A stretch of DNA of 64,000 nucleotides from Nocardia africana NBRC 100379 (GCF_001612635.1 NZ_BDAV01000001.1:224227-288226), one strand, 5' to 3'. Shown: positions 26,247 through 35,897, counted from the first letter of the stretch. Notes: a model not told the origin generated them from the sequence alone. Program-made: numbers and translations.

Positions 26247-27917
26247 TCAGAGTGGGCCGGCCTCGGCCAGTTCCGCACCCGAACTGTTGGGATCGGGCGG
26301 CGGCGCCTGCGGCGGAACGGCCGATGGCTTGTGATCGGTCTCGGAGTCCCGGCGGGGCGGCGGGGGTGAAGTCGGCGGGACGACCGGATTGGCTTGGCTA
26401 CCTCCGTTGTCGCTCGATTGACCACCTCCGGTCGGCGGCTGTTGGCCGGTCGGCTTCGGCGGCGAAGTGGCCTGATCATCGTTGCCGGGCTTGCCGACAC
26501 CGCTGTCCTGCTTATGGTCGGCGCCATCAGGCTTGTGGCCCTCACCGGGTTCCTGCTCCCCGGGTTGCTGACCGGCACCCGCTGGCGAGTCGGCCGGCTG
26601 CCCCGCGTCCCCGCCCTCACCCGGCTTCTTCTCCTCGGTATTGATCACCGGGTTACCGTGCTCATCCAGCTTCATGCTGTAGGTCTTCTCGTCGCCCGAA
26701 CTGTCGGACATCACGACCTTCAGCTCACCGTTCGGGCCCATCTCGAACTTCAGATGCCTTCCGGCGATATCGAATTCGGCATTCGGTTTACCGTCCGCGG
26801 ACCCCTTCGCGTCGTGCGGCTGCAGCAGCGACTGCACTTGCTGCAGGGCGCCGTCGAACCCTTGCTGGATCGCAGTGGACAACGCCGTCGCCCCTTGGGT
26901 CAGCGACTGCCCGAGCGTGCTGACCACCGGAGAGAGCTGGGATGCGACCTGACTGATCTGCGCGAGTCCGTCGAGTCCGGAGGTGATCGTCGGCGAGACC
27001 GACGATGGAACGGTATTCCCCGGTGTCGATTGATTACCGGGAACCGAATTCGCCGGAGCCGGACCCGGATTGGCGGGCGCCGGCCCAGGATTGCCCGGAG
27101 AAGGCCCTGGATTGCCCGGAGAAGGCCCCGGGTTGCTCGGCTGGGGAGTACCTGCCGGCATCGGGTACGCCGATACGTCGAGCCTGTCGAGGGTATCCGA
27201 TATGCCGCCGTAGAGTTGCTCGATCGTTTGTTTCGTTTTCGCACACAGGGCATCGAAAGATTGGACGGTTTCGTCCACTCCGTGGACGAAAACCGTTCGA
27301 AGCCAGTCCGAGGCGGTGGGCCCGTATTCCTCGGCAAGCGGCCTGGACACCGCTGGGGCATAAGTACCGGGGTTCTTGTACTCGGCCGCCACCATGATCA
27401 TCCAGTCGATTTTCTGACGACCGGCGGAACCATCGAAATCCGGACCGTCTTCCCTCCAGTACTTCTTTACCGCTTCCGCCTTGCCCAAGATCGCATTCCG
27501 CAACGAAGCGGGCGCAAACGCCAAACCCAGTGCCGCCGCCTTGACCTGGTCGTAGTCCGTCTGCGCACGCCGGACCTGCTGATCGAGCAAAGCATGGGCT
27601 TCATCGCCCGCAGTGCCTTGCCAGATGGATGGCAAGGCGCCTAGCTGCGTCTTCTGGAGTTCCAGTTCGGTGTTGGCCTCGCCGACCACACGGCTGAGAT
27701 CCTGCGCGACACCGTCCAGGGCGGCAAGATCCATGCCCCGCTCGGTATCGTATTTGGCACACAAGGATTCGTAGGACGGCATGTCGGCTCGGCCGAATCC
27801 GAGAAGCTTGTTGACCCGCGCGTACCGGGGCAGATATTCCTGGAAGAACATAAGGCCGGTGCAACCTTCGTCCAGGATCTTATCCGCCGAAGCGTCGGTA
27901 GAAATGTTGAGAGTCAC
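26247..27917 (-). CDS. Large T7SS substrate-like protein with Pro/Gly repeat linker
   Basis: 556 residues. The N-terminal 260 residues or so are helical, with W-Q-G in SIWQGTAGDEA acting as the W-x-G turn of a WXG/LXG-like head. A repeat linker of N-P-G-P-x-P units follows, then helices (QISQVASQLSPVVSTLGQSL), a short beta segment (RHLKFEMGPNGELKVVMSD) and a disordered P/G/D-rich tail. There is no signal peptide. The GTG at 27917 follows the EspC-like gene by 46 bp with a poor RBS. Probably secreted with that partner; no catalytic domain was recognised. Confidence 0.68.
   Translation of the reverse strand: MTLNISTDASADKILDEGCTGLMFFQEYLPRYARVNKLLGFGRADMPSYESLCAKYDTERGMDLAALDGVAQDLSRVVGEANTELELQKTQLGALPSIWQGTAGDEAHALLDQQVRRAQTDYDQVKAAALGLAFAPASLRNAILGKAEAVKKYWREDGPDFDGSAGRQKIDWMIMVAAEYKNPGTYAPAVSRPLAEEYGPTASDWLRTVFVHGVDETVQSFDALCAKTKQTIEQLYGGISDTLDRLDVSAYPMPAGTPQPSNPGPSPGNPGPSPGNPGPAPANPGPAPANSVPGNQSTPGNTVPSSVSPTITSGLDGLAQISQVASQLSPVVSTLGQSLTQGATALSTAIQQGFDGALQQVQSLLQPHDAKGSADGKPNAEFDIAGRHLKFEMGPNGELKVVMSDSSGDEKTYSMKLDEHGNPVINTEEKKPGEGGDAGQPADSPAGAGQQPGEQEPGEGHKPDGADHKQDSGVGKPGNDDQATSPPKPTGQQPPTGGGQSSDNGGSQANPVVPPTSPPPPRRDSETDHKPSAVPPQAPPPDPNSSGAELAEAGPL
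27067..27129. repeat. 21-bp in-frame tandem repeat
   Basis: Three successive 21-bp units (27067-27087, 27088-27108, 27109-27129), the last two differing only at the final base, with degenerate units on both sides. They encode 7-residue N-P-G-P-(S/A)-P-(G/A) blocks in the linker of the T7SS substrate. Copy number may vary between strains. Confidence 0.85.
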
Positions 27918-27963
27918 CAGGATTCACCACCACGGGCGCACTGCGCTCGACATCGGGACCACA

Positions 27964-28314
27964 TCACACGCGCGCCGCGGCGGGCGTTGTCGGGTTCAAG
28001 TTCACACCCGTCGCATTGAACTTCTCGACGTTGGAGTCATCGACCGTCGAGTAGGTGTTCGCGCTGGTACTCATCGTCTCCCCCATCTTCGCGATCGCCG
28101 TTTGCCAATTCTTCAGCCAGGTGGTCAGGTGTCCCAGCGAGTGGTTGATCTTGACGCCGTCGGCAGTGTAGGCACGGCCGGCCTGCGGTCCTCCGAAGGT
28201 GTGCGAAGTCAACTCCGTGGTCTTGTTATCGAGTACGCCTGCGGAGCCCTTGAGATTCGTCGCCATCCGCTGAAGCGATACGACGTCCACCTTGACGTGG
28301 CCATCCGAAGCCAT
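27964..28314 (-). CDS. EspC-like / WXG100-type T7SS protein
   Basis: 116 residues, two long helices: VDVVSLQRMATNLKGSAGVLD, then SLGHLTTWLKNWQTAIAKMGE and ANTYSTVDDSN. This is the ESX-1 secretion-associated EspC style of excreted helical hairpin. The ATG at 28314 follows GGGAGGGGAG. First gene of the minus-strand cassette with the 556-residue substrate and the coiled-coil protein. Likely the secretion partner of the large protein. Confidence 0.78.
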   Translation of the reverse strand: MASDGHVKVDVVSLQRMATNLKGSAGVLDNKTTELTSHTFGGPQAGRAYTADGVKINHSLGHLTTWLKNWQTAIAKMGETMSTSANTYSTVDDSNVEKFNATGVNLNPTTPAAARV

Positions 28315-28483
28315 CGTTAGCTCCCCTCCCTCGCTGACCTGCGGCCGATGCCCCAGTCTTCCCGTACTCTCTTGGACGCACACGGACAGCGACCGGTTCC
28401 ATGACGAACCGACGATCGCGCCCGGACGCACACCCGGTGAATCTACTTGCCGGGCGGGCGGTCGAAAACCGAAGCCTCGCCGC

Positions 28484-28792
28484 TCACTTGCCCATCTTGC
28501 CCTTGTCCACCTGGACCCACTCGGTGCGGCCGTCGGGATAGTGGTGGAATTCCCAGGCGGAGTAGTCGCCGCCGTCGTCGACGATGCTGACGTGGTCGGC
28601 GTAGCCGTCGTGGTCCATATCGGACCAGACTTCCATCGAGTGGTCGCTGTGGAAGGTTTCGGTGTCCAGGATGCCGTCGGCGTCGATGTCCTGGGACGGG
28701 TGGTTCAGCTCCACGGCGCCGATGCCGCCGAGGTCCGAGTGCGCGTCGACTTCCGGCAGGTCCAGGCCCGGCAGATCGCCCGAATGGATCAT
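28484..28792 (-). CDS. DUF6802-like small acidic protein with calcium-loop-like repeats
   Basis: 102 residues. Two acidic loops, DIDADGILDTETF and DMDHDGYADHVSI, are followed by GGDYSAWEFHHYPDGRTEW. The D-x-D-x-D-G pattern is that of dockerin/EF-hand-like or thrombospondin-3-like calcium loops. No signal peptide. The ATG at 28792 has GAGGAG 8 nt upstream. I recall this type as DUF6802 in mycolata. Calcium binding is inference. Confidence 0.68.
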   Translation of the reverse strand: MIHSGDLPGLDLPEVDAHSDLGGIGAVELNHPSQDIDADGILDTETFHSDHSMEVWSDMDHDGYADHVSIVDDGGDYSAWEFHHYPDGRTEWVQVDKGKMGK

Positions 28793-28946
28793 GTATGTGC
28801 TCCTCGAGGGACGTGCGGGAATTTGTTCCATCCTGGCATCCGGAAGCGGTACCGCGCATCCCCGGCCCGGCATGTTGTGGATAACTGACCGGCGCCGAGG
28901 TCGGCCGCGGGTTTGCCTGTGGATAACTACTGTCCTGTCGCGCCCG

Positions 28947-29138
28947 TTACTGCTTCGGGATGATGAGCCACAGCACCAGGTAGACGATGAACTGCGGGCC
29001 GGGCAGCAGGCAGGAGAGGACGAACAGCAGGCGAATCAGGTTGGCGTTCCAGCCGAAGTATTCGGCGAGGCCACCGCAGACGCCGCCGATCCACTTGTCG
29101 GAGTTCGATCGGGTGAGGCGGCGGGTGGGGGCGGTCAT
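28947..29138 (-). CDS. PspC-domain membrane protein
   Basis: 63 residues, a minimal PspC domain: WIGGVCGGLAEYFGWNANLIR, then one hydrophobic helix LLFVLSCLLPGPQFIVYLVLWLII. PspC proteins act in the envelope stress response. RBS GGAGGAGA before the ATG. Single gene, divergent from the ABC-F gene. Confidence 0.9.
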   Translation of the reverse strand: MTAPTRRLTRSNSDKWIGGVCGGLAEYFGWNANLIRLLFVLSCLLPGPQFIVYLVLWLIIPKQ

Positions 29139-29279
29139 GACGCTCTCCTCCTGTCACGGTCGTGCGTGGTGATTCCACTGTGCTGTGTGCGCACCCCCGC
29201 GCGCATCGGGCGCGAGACCCATCCCGACCCTGATTTCCCCAGCCCGGACTCAGGGTGATACCCCGAACCCGGCAGACTC

Positions 29280-30947
29280 GTGAGTGTGAGTACGACTCTG
29301 CATGCGCACGGCCTGTCGGCGGGGCACGGAGACCGGGTGCTGTTCGAGGACCTGGATCTGGTGCTGGCGCCCGGCGATGTGATCGGCCTGGTGGGGGTGA
29401 ACGGAGCGGGCAAGTCGACGCTGTTGCGGATGCTGGCCGCCCGCACGCCGCAGACGGGCAGGATCACGCTGAGCCCGCCCGATGCGACCATCGGCTACCT
29501 GGCGCAGGAACCGGAACGCCTGGCCGAGGAGACGGTGGCCCAATTCCTGGCCCGCCGGACCGGAGTGGCGGAGGCGCAGCGGGCGATGGACGCCGCGGCG
29601 GAACGGCTGGCGACCGACGATGCTGCCGCCGAGGACTATTCGGCCGCCCTGGAACGCTGGCTCGCATTGGGCGGTGCCGACCTGGAGCCGCGAGCCGCCG
29701 AGGTGGCCGCCGAACTGGGACTCACCGAGAGTTTGCCGCAGGGCCTCGACACGCCCATGACCGTGCTGTCGGGTGGGCAGGCGGCCCGCGCCGGACTGGC
29801 CTCGGTCCTGTTGTCGCGCTTCGACATTCTGCTGTTGGACGAGCCTACGAACGATCTCGACCTGGAGGGCCTTGCCCGGCTGGAGAACTTCGTGACCGGG
29901 GTGCGGACACCGTTGATGGTGATCAGTCATGATCGGGAGTTCCTGGCGCGCACCGTGAACCGGATCGTCGAACTCGATCTGGCCCAGCAGCAGGTCGGCA
30001 GTTACGACGGCGGCTACGACTCGTATCTTGCCGAACGCGAGATCGCCCGCCGGCACGCGCGTGAGGCCTACGAGGAGTACGCCGACACCAAGGCCGGGCT
30101 GGAAGCGCGACAAGTGATGCAACGGAACTGGCTCGAACACGGGGTGCGCAATGCACGCCGCAAGACTCGCGATCCGCGAAAGGTGGACTCCGACAAGGCC
30201 GGTCGCAAGATGCGGGCCGAATCCACCGAGAAGCAGGCCTCGAAGGTGCGCCAGACCCAGCGCCGCATCGAACGGCTCGAGGTCGTGGAGGAGCCGCGCA
30301 AGGAGTGGGAGCTGCGGATGTCGATCGCCTCCGCACCGCGCAGCGGCTCCGTGGTGGCGACGCTCTCCGATGCCGTCGTCTCGCGCGGTGAGTTCGCACT
30401 CGGTCCGGTCACCACGCAGGTCGACTGGGGTGATCGGATCGTCCTGACCGGTCCCAACGGTTCGGGCAAATCCACGCTGCTGGCGTTGCTGCTGGGCAAG
30501 GTGACGCCGGATGCCGGGACCGCCTCGCTGGGGTCGGGGGTCGCGATCGGCGAGGTCGATCAGGTGCGTGGCCTGTTCCGTGGAACAGCCTCGCTCGCCG
30601 ACACCTTCGGCGCCGAGGTACCCGACTGGCCGGAGGCGGAGATCCGCACGCTCCTGGCCAAATTCGGGCTGCGCGGCCCGCACGTGCTGCGCGCCAACGA
30701 CACCCTGTCGCCGGGTGAGCGCACGCGCGCCGCGCTGGCGCTGCTGCAGGCGCGCGGGGTCAATCTGCTCGTACTCGACGAGCCGACCAACCATTTGGAT
30801 CTACCCGCGATCGAACAGTTGGAGCAGGCCGTCGACTCGTTCGACGGCACGCTGCTGCTGGTCACCCACGATCGCCGCATGCTCGATACCGTGCGGGCGA
30901 CCCGGCGCTGGCACATGGCCGCCGGACAACTCACCGAAGACCGTTGA
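29280..30947 (+). CDS. ABC-F family ATPase
   Basis: 555 residues with two ABC ATPase domains and no TM segments. Walker A GVNGAGKST and GPNGSGKST; signatures LSGGQAAR and LSPGERTR; Walker B LLLDEPTNDLD and LVLDEPTNHLD. A charged helical interdomain linker (about 240-320) fits the ribosome-binding P-site motif region of ABC-F proteins, which act on stalled or drug-bound ribosomes. The start is GTG (29280); a second GTG lies 6 bp on. Confidence 0.93.
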   Translation: MSVSTTLHAHGLSAGHGDRVLFEDLDLVLAPGDVIGLVGVNGAGKSTLLRMLAARTPQTGRITLSPPDATIGYLAQEPERLAEETVAQFLARRTGVAEAQRAMDAAAERLATDDAAAEDYSAALERWLALGGADLEPRAAEVAAELGLTESLPQGLDTPMTVLSGGQAARAGLASVLLSRFDILLLDEPTNDLDLEGLARLENFVTGVRTPLMVISHDREFLARTVNRIVELDLAQQQVGSYDGGYDSYLAEREIARRHAREAYEEYADTKAGLEARQVMQRNWLEHGVRNARRKTRDPRKVDSDKAGRKMRAESTEKQASKVRQTQRRIERLEVVEEPRKEWELRMSIASAPRSGSVVATLSDAVVSRGEFALGPVTTQVDWGDRIVLTGPNGSGKSTLLALLLGKVTPDAGTASLGSGVAIGEVDQVRGLFRGTASLADTFGAEVPDWPEAEIRTLLAKFGLRGPHVLRANDTLSPGERTRAALALLQARGVNLLVLDEPTNHLDLPAIEQLEQAVDSFDGTLLLVTHDRRMLDTVRATRRWHMAAGQLTEDR

Positions 30948-31006
30948 ACCAGAACCTGCTCGGCGTTGCGATCGCGATGCCGCACGCGGCCGCCCAGGAG
31001 ATCCGC

Positions 31007-31441
31007 ATGGAACAGATACAGCTCGGTGTGGACACCCGGATCACCCTCCTGATCGCCGGCCTTCTCTTCGTCTGGGCACTGTTGCTGGGCGTGTGGAAGT
31101 ACCACGGGATGCGGACCTCACCGGAGGGGCACGCACACCCCTACGTCGATATCGCGCATCGGGCGGCCCTGATGTACAGCTTCGCCGCGCTGCTGCTGGC
31201 GGTCTTCGTGGAACTGTCGGACTGGCCGACCGCGGTGAATCTCGTTGCGGCGCTGGTTGTTCTCGGCTTCTTCGCCGGCGCCATCGGCTCGTACTGCCTG
31301 CACGGGTTGCGGCGGGATACGACGAACCAATTCCGCGGCGCCGTCGGGCTGCCGCTGCGATCGGCCATGTACGCGTTGATCGTCTGCGAGATCGGTGGCT
31401 TCCTCGTGCCGTTCACCGGGTTCGTGCACGCCCGGTTCTGA
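31007..31441 (+). CDS. Four-TM integral membrane protein
   Basis: 144 residues with four hydrophobic helices: ITLLIAGLLFVWALLLGVW, AALMYSFAALLLAVFVEL, VAALVVLGFFAGAIGSYCL and SAMYALIVCEIGGFLVPF. His/Asp in the first loop (KYHGM, HAHPYVDIAHR) could be functional. The ATG at 31007 is chosen for AGGAG 6 nt upstream; an in-frame TTG at 30944 is possible. It follows the ABC-F gene by 59 bp and may be co-transcribed. Function unknown. Confidence 0.75.
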   Translation: MEQIQLGVDTRITLLIAGLLFVWALLLGVWKYHGMRTSPEGHAHPYVDIAHRAALMYSFAALLLAVFVELSDWPTAVNLVAALVVLGFFAGAIGSYCLHGLRRDTTNQFRGAVGLPLRSAMYALIVCEIGGFLVPFTGFVHARF

Positions 31442-31455
31442 CTCCTCGACGCGGT

Positions 31456-32463
31456 TCAGCCGGCGGCGATGCCGGTGATCAGCGTGCGGCCCGATTCCGC
31501 TCGGGTGCTGATGATCTGGGTGAACGCATGCGGCTGCTCGTCCGGCTTCTGCTGGGTGAGGCGGACTTCCCACTGCCCCTCCTCGCCGGTGCGGGTGATC
31601 TGCACGCAGTAGCGGGTGCCGACCGGCACCTGGTTGATACCGCGCTGAATCTGGTCGGCCGGCGGCACCGACGAGTCATCGGCGACGACGGCGCGCGCGG
31701 CATACCCCGAACGCTGGACGTAGTACGCCCGCTCGAAAGCCAGGATGGCGTCCGGGCCGCTCGCGGTGCCTCCCGGGTCGGTACCGGAGACCACTTCCGC
31801 GGTGCGCTGCTGCTCGCAGCCGTCGGTGGCGATCGTCGAGGGCGCCGCCGTGGTGGTCGAGGACGGCGGCGGGGTTGTGCTCGCCGAGGTGGGCACCGGC
31901 ACCGCCGCGACCATCGGCGGTCTCGTCGCGGCCGGCTGCGACCGCTTCCCGGTGTGGATGACGGTCAGCACCACCGAGACGACGACGATGCCGACACCGA
32001 TCAAAGTAAGTGCGGCCAGCAGCTTTTCACCACGCCGATGATCGCGGCGCGGCCCGGCCTGGCGTGGACGCGGACGTCGCAGCGCGGGACCGGGGTTACC
32101 GCCCGAGCGGTCGACGATGTGCGGAACCAGCGTCGACTTGTCGACCAGGTCGGGATCGGTCAGCGGCCCTCCGACCGGGATGCGCCGCGGTTCCGGTTCC
32201 AGCTCGGGCTCGGGTTCGGGCGTCGTCCGCTGTGCCGGTTCGAGCCACTGTTCCCACTCCCCCGACGGATAGGCCGCAGGCTCCGGTCCGGGCCGCGCCG
32301 GCGGCACGGCCACGGCGCCACGATAGGCCGCCGCGGCCGGCCGGTTCGGGTTCCGCCGGCCCGGCCGCCGCTTGCGGCCTTGCTTACCGACGGGAGTCCG
32401 GACCATCGGCAGGCCGAGGTCGAACGGATTGTCCTGCTGCGGGTCCGGCTCAGACCGTGTCAT
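31456..32463 (-). CDS. Single-pass membrane protein of T7SS-like cassette 3
   Basis: 335 residues. A basic, Pro-rich cytoplasmic N-terminus (1-145) is followed by one TM helix (LLAALTLIGVGIVVVSVVLTVI, about 147-168), a Ser/Thr/Pro stalk and an extracytoplasmic domain of about 115 residues. That domain holds two Cys (DGCEQQR and TRYCVQI) that could form a disulphide, plus AILAFERAYYVQRSG. It overlaps the upstream 458-residue gene by 14 bp, so the two are coupled. Family not recognised; probably a surface component of the cassette. Confidence 0.68.
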   Translation of the reverse strand: MTRSEPDPQQDNPFDLGLPMVRTPVGKQGRKRRPGRRNPNRPAAAAYRGAVAVPPARPGPEPAAYPSGEWEQWLEPAQRTTPEPEPELEPEPRRIPVGGPLTDPDLVDKSTLVPHIVDRSGGNPGPALRRPRPRQAGPRRDHRRGEKLLAALTLIGVGIVVVSVVLTVIHTGKRSQPAATRPPMVAAVPVPTSASTTPPPSSTTTAAPSTIATDGCEQQRTAEVVSGTDPGGTASGPDAILAFERAYYVQRSGYAARAVVADDSSVPPADQIQRGINQVPVGTRYCVQITRTGEEGQWEVRLTQQKPDEQPHAFTQIISTRAESGRTLITGIAAG

Positions 32464-33826
32464 CGCCGAAGTCGCCGATCACGGCGGCGGGAACGGTTGT
32501 CTCGGCCGCCGGCACGGTGACACCGAGCTGACCGTCGCGAGGTTTGTGGTCCTGTCCACTACCGGCCGGCGGGGGCAAGGCCATACCTCCGGCCACCCCG
32601 CCCGGATGCGCCGGCTCCGGAGCCGGCGCGGGTGCGGGTGCGGGTGCCGGTGGTTTCGGCATCGGTGCCGGGTCCGCCGGCAGTGCAAGGATGGACGACG
32701 GTGAGGGCGGTGGCGGATCGGATTTGTCGGCCGGGGTCTTGTCGGCCGGCACCTTGTCGGGCGCCGGAGCGCCCGGAATGATCGAATCCGGACCGGTCGT
32801 TCCGGGGGTCGCCTTGCCGGGGCCGAAGTCGAACAGCTTCGCCGAATTTCCGGACGTGCCAGCCGGATTGGTCTTGTCGCCGCCGGCGTGGTCCGGGTTG
32901 ATCAGCTGCGGTATCGCCTGGTCGACCGAGGAGGCCACCGTGTCGATGGTGTGTGTGCCGACCTCGGCGATCTTGTCGATCAGGTGGGTACCGATATCCA
33001 CGCCGGCATTGATGGCCGAGGTGCCGACCTGCACACCGGCCTGCACGAGCAGCTGCTGCAGTTGCAGCTGCGCGAGCTGAGCCGGATCGATCGGCTGCTG
33101 TCCGGGCGCCACACCGTATTGTGCTGGGGCCGTGCCGTATTGGCCCGGAATCGCGCCGTAGGCACTGGGCAGCACCGTACCGGATGTATCTCCCCACGAC
33201 TGCGAGGAATTCAGTCCGGCAGGCGTGGTGACCGTGAGCGGACCCATCTCGTCCAATCGGCGCGAGTGATCGTCCATTTCGGTGCGTGCGGCGGTGACGG
33301 TGGTGATCGCGTCGCGCAGCGCCTGGGTGGCCCGGTTGATCACCGCATCGGTATCCGGCGCGGCGGTCGCGTTGCCGAGGATGGTTCGAGCGTCGCGCCG
33401 GAAATCGGCGATGATCCGGTCCATCCGGCCGGCCGCCCGCGCACTGGTCGCGTGGGCGTCGGCCAGGACACCCAGGTAGGCCGGGCCCCGGTCGGAGATG
33501 TCACCGATCTGAGTCTGGGTGGTGCGCAAGGCCGGTACCGCCGCGTCGGAGCCCGGACCCGTCCACGTGGATTCCAGCGCGTGGACGCCGTCGCGGTGTG
33601 GTCCCTCGGTGTCGGCGGCCTGTGTGGACGCGCTGGACAGAGCGCCGGTGATGGTCGCAGCAGGCGTCGCGACACCGGTGCCCAGTGCGGCTCGCAGGTC
33701 CAGCAGGGGCCGGACCAGGGTCGCGACGATCGGCGGATCCACGGACGGATCGGATGTCGTTGTGGGCGTGGTGGTGTCGTTGCGCGCGGCGTTGGGCCGG
33801 CGGCGCAATGCGGTCGGGCGCCTCAT
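32450..33826 (-). CDS. T7SS substrate-like protein with Pro-rich tail
   Basis: 458 residues. The helical N-terminal half (about 40-200) contains W-T-G in ESTWTGPGSDAAV, a W-x-G turn, and long helices (RMDRIIADFRRDARTILG). A Q/A/Y-rich patch follows (YGTAPAQYGVAPGQQ), then an amphipathic helix region and an A-P-A-P-rich C-terminus. No signal peptide. Its start overlaps the EspC-like gene (ATGA). Predicted secreted partner of that protein; no enzyme domain seen. Confidence 0.68.
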   Translation of the reverse strand: MRRPTALRRRPNAARNDTTTPTTTSDPSVDPPIVATLVRPLLDLRAALGTGVATPAATITGALSSASTQAADTEGPHRDGVHALESTWTGPGSDAAVPALRTTQTQIGDISDRGPAYLGVLADAHATSARAAGRMDRIIADFRRDARTILGNATAAPDTDAVINRATQALRDAITTVTAARTEMDDHSRRLDEMGPLTVTTPAGLNSSQSWGDTSGTVLPSAYGAIPGQYGTAPAQYGVAPGQQPIDPAQLAQLQLQQLLVQAGVQVGTSAINAGVDIGTHLIDKIAEVGTHTIDTVASSVDQAIPQLINPDHAGGDKTNPAGTSGNSAKLFDFGPGKATPGTTGPDSIIPGAPAPDKVPADKTPADKSDPPPPSPSSILALPADPAPMPKPPAPAPAPAPAPEPAHPGGVAGGMALPPPAGSGQDHKPRDGQLGVTVPAAETTVPAAVIGDFGDDTV

Positions 33827-34227
33827 GAACGCGACTCCGTCCGGGTGATCGCGATGGCCGAATCCTCGTCGGTGCCCTGGACACCAGCGGTATAGGTGTG
33901 CAGCCCACGCCCGTAGGCCGAGACCAGTTTGCCGGCGGTGGACAGCGCCTGCGCGTGTTCGGAGACGGCGGCCGCGAATTTGGCGGCGAAGTCCGCTCCC
34001 ACCAGCCCCAGGTCGGTGGCCAGCTGCTGCGGGTCGACCGCGCCGGCCGTCACGGACGCCGCCGAAGCCAGCTGTTGGGAAACGGTATTCGCGATGGCCG
34101 TATAGGCCGCCATCGCCGCGGGATCGACCCGCATCACCGCATCCGGAGCGGATGCGGTGGCGGTCGGCGGCGCCGAATTCGCGGAGTCGTCGAGCGTCGG
34201 AGACTTGTCAAGCTTCAGCGGGTCCAC
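33823..34227 (-). CDS. EspC-like helical protein of cassette 3
   Basis: 134 residues. An N-terminal disordered P/T/A segment (1-35) is followed by an Ala-rich helical hairpin (MAAYTAIANTVSQQLASAAS; FAAKFAAAVSEHAQALSTAG). The layout matches EspC-type T7SS proteins, which lack a strict W-x-G. First gene of the minus-strand trio; the 4-bp overlap with the next gene indicates coupling. Confidence 0.68.
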   Translation of the reverse strand: MDPLKLDKSPTLDDSANSAPPTATASAPDAVMRVDPAAMAAYTAIANTVSQQLASAASVTAGAVDPQQLATDLGLVGADFAAKFAAAVSEHAQALSTAGKLVSAYGRGLHTYTAGVQGTDEDSAIAITRTESRS

Positions 34228-34529
34228 TGTTCCCCCTCACGGAATCAAGCTTCGCTGTCGCGTCATGATCTGCGTCCAACCATACTTCCCGGAGCCGACA
34301 GTTGCGCCCCGATCTCCGGGACCGTCGGCGCGCCGACGACCTTCCCAGGCCCCCTCCGGAATCCGCCGCCGATCACCGACACTTGCGATGACCAGCCGAT
34401 ATTCGGACGATGATGCGCGAGTGCGGCGATCGCGGCCGCAGCGCCCACCGCTCGACAAGGCCTATACAGCCGCACCCCTACGCGGCGTACGCACCCCGTT
34501 CATCGCGCCGCGCGACGCGCTCCCGGCGC
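34228..34529. other. Intergenic region between cassette 3 and glmM
   Basis: About 300 bp with no supportable gene. It should hold the promoter for the minus-strand T7SS trio (near 34228-34300) and the end of the glmM transcript. I saw no strong hairpin or clear promoter boxes. Confidence 0.4.
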
Positions 34530-35897
34530 TCAGACCGCGGCGACACACTTGGCGAGATCGTCGGCGAGTTGTTTGGCGCGATAGGAATCGGTTGCCTCGA
34601 CCATGACCCGGATCAGCTGTTCGGTCCCGCTCGGGCGCAACAGGACTCGGCCGTTGTCACCGAGGACGCGCTCGGCCTCGGCCACCGCCTCGCGAACCTC
34701 CGGCGCGGCCGCGACCGCGGCTTTGTCGGCGACCGGGACGTTCACCAGCACCTGCGGCACGGTCGTCATGACGCTCGCCAGATCGGCCAGACCACGCCCG
34801 GTTTCCACCATCCGTGCCATCAGTTTCAGACCTGTCAGCAGTCCGTCGCCCGTCGTGCCGTATCGCGGGAAGACCAGATGTCCGGACTGCTCGCCGCCCA
34901 GGCTGTAGCCACCGCGGCGCAACTCCTCCAGCACGTAGCGATCGCCGACCGCCGTGGTGCGCACGGTGATTCCGGCATCGCGCAGTGCAATGTGCAGACC
35001 CAGATTGCTCATCACGGTCGCCACCAGGGTGTCCTGTACCAGCTCGCCCGATTCGTGCATCGCCAGGGCGAGAATCGCCATGATCGCGTCGCCGTCGACC
35101 ACGGCGCCGGAGGCATCGACGGCGAGGCAGCGGTCGGCGTCGCCGTCGTGGGCCAGGCCCAGGTCGGCGCCGTGCTCGAGCACCGCACGCCGAATGTTCT
35201 CGAGATGTGTGGATCCGCACCGTTCGTTGATATTGAGCCCGTTCGGCTCGGCGTTGATCGCGACCACGCGCGCGCCCGCCTCGCGGTACGCGGCCGGGCC
35301 GACATCGGAGGCCGCGCCGTGCGCGCAGTCGACGACCACGGTGACGCCGGACAGATCGCGGCCGGTGGCCTCCACCAGATGTTCGACGTAGCGCTCATGG
35401 GTGCCGGCCAGGCTGTAGTGGTCCTCGACATGACCGTCGACGCCGGAGAGGCTGAGCACCCGGCCGATGCCCGCACCGGTCGGACGCACGAAGCCCTTCG
35501 CGCGGACCAGTTCCTCGATCTTGTCCTCGATGCCGTCGTCGAGTTTGTGACCGCCCGCTGCGAAGATCTTGATGCCGTTGTCGGGCATGGCGTTGTGCGA
35601 GGCGGAGATCATGACGCCCAGGCAGGCGTCGTAGGCGGCGGTCAGATACGCGACCGCCGGGGTCGGCAGGACACCGACCGAGAGCACACTCATTCCGGCG
35701 GCGGTCAGACCGGCGGTCACGGCGGCCTCCAGCATCTCGCCGCTGGCGCGTGGATCGCGGCCGACCACCGCCACCGCGCGCGATCTGCCCCGGCCCAGCA
35801 CCTGTGCCGCGGCCGCCGAAATCTGCAGTGCCAGTTCCGGACTCAGCGAGTCGTTGGCAAGGCCGCGGACTCCGTCGGTACCGAACAAACGCCCCAT
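34530..35897 (-). CDS. glmM: Phosphoglucosamine mutase
   Basis: 455 residues. Converts glucosamine-6-phosphate to glucosamine-1-phosphate for UDP-GlcNAc. It starts [16 protein letters not shown]; the phosphoserine loop is [12 protein letters not shown], the Mg-binding loop is HDGDADRC, and the phosphate-binding end is [13 protein letters not shown]. Acts directly after GlmS, encoded 18 kb away. Downstream of rplM-rpsI but behind a terminator-like hairpin. Confidence 0.98.
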   Translation of the reverse strand: MGRLFGTDGVRGLANDSLSPELALQISAAAAQVLGRGRSRAVAVVGRDPRASGEMLEAAVTAGLTAAGMSVLSVGVLPTPAVAYLTAAYDACLGVMISASHNAMPDNGIKIFAAGGHKLDDGIEDKIEELVRAKGFVRPTGAGIGRVLSLSGVDGHVEDHYSLAGTHERYVEHLVEATGRDLSGVTVVVDCAHGAASDVGPAAYREAGARVVAINAEPNGLNINERCGSTHLENIRRAVLEHGADLGLAHDGDADRCLAVDASGAVVDGDAIMAILALAMHESGELVQDTLVATVMSNLGLHIALRDAGITVRTTAVGDRYVLEELRRGGYSLGGEQSGHLVFPRYGTTGDGLLTGLKLMARMVETGRGLADLASVMTTVPQVLVNVPVADKAAVAAAPEVREAVAEAERVLGDNGRVLLRPSGTEQLIRVMVEATDSYRAKQLADDLAKCVAAV

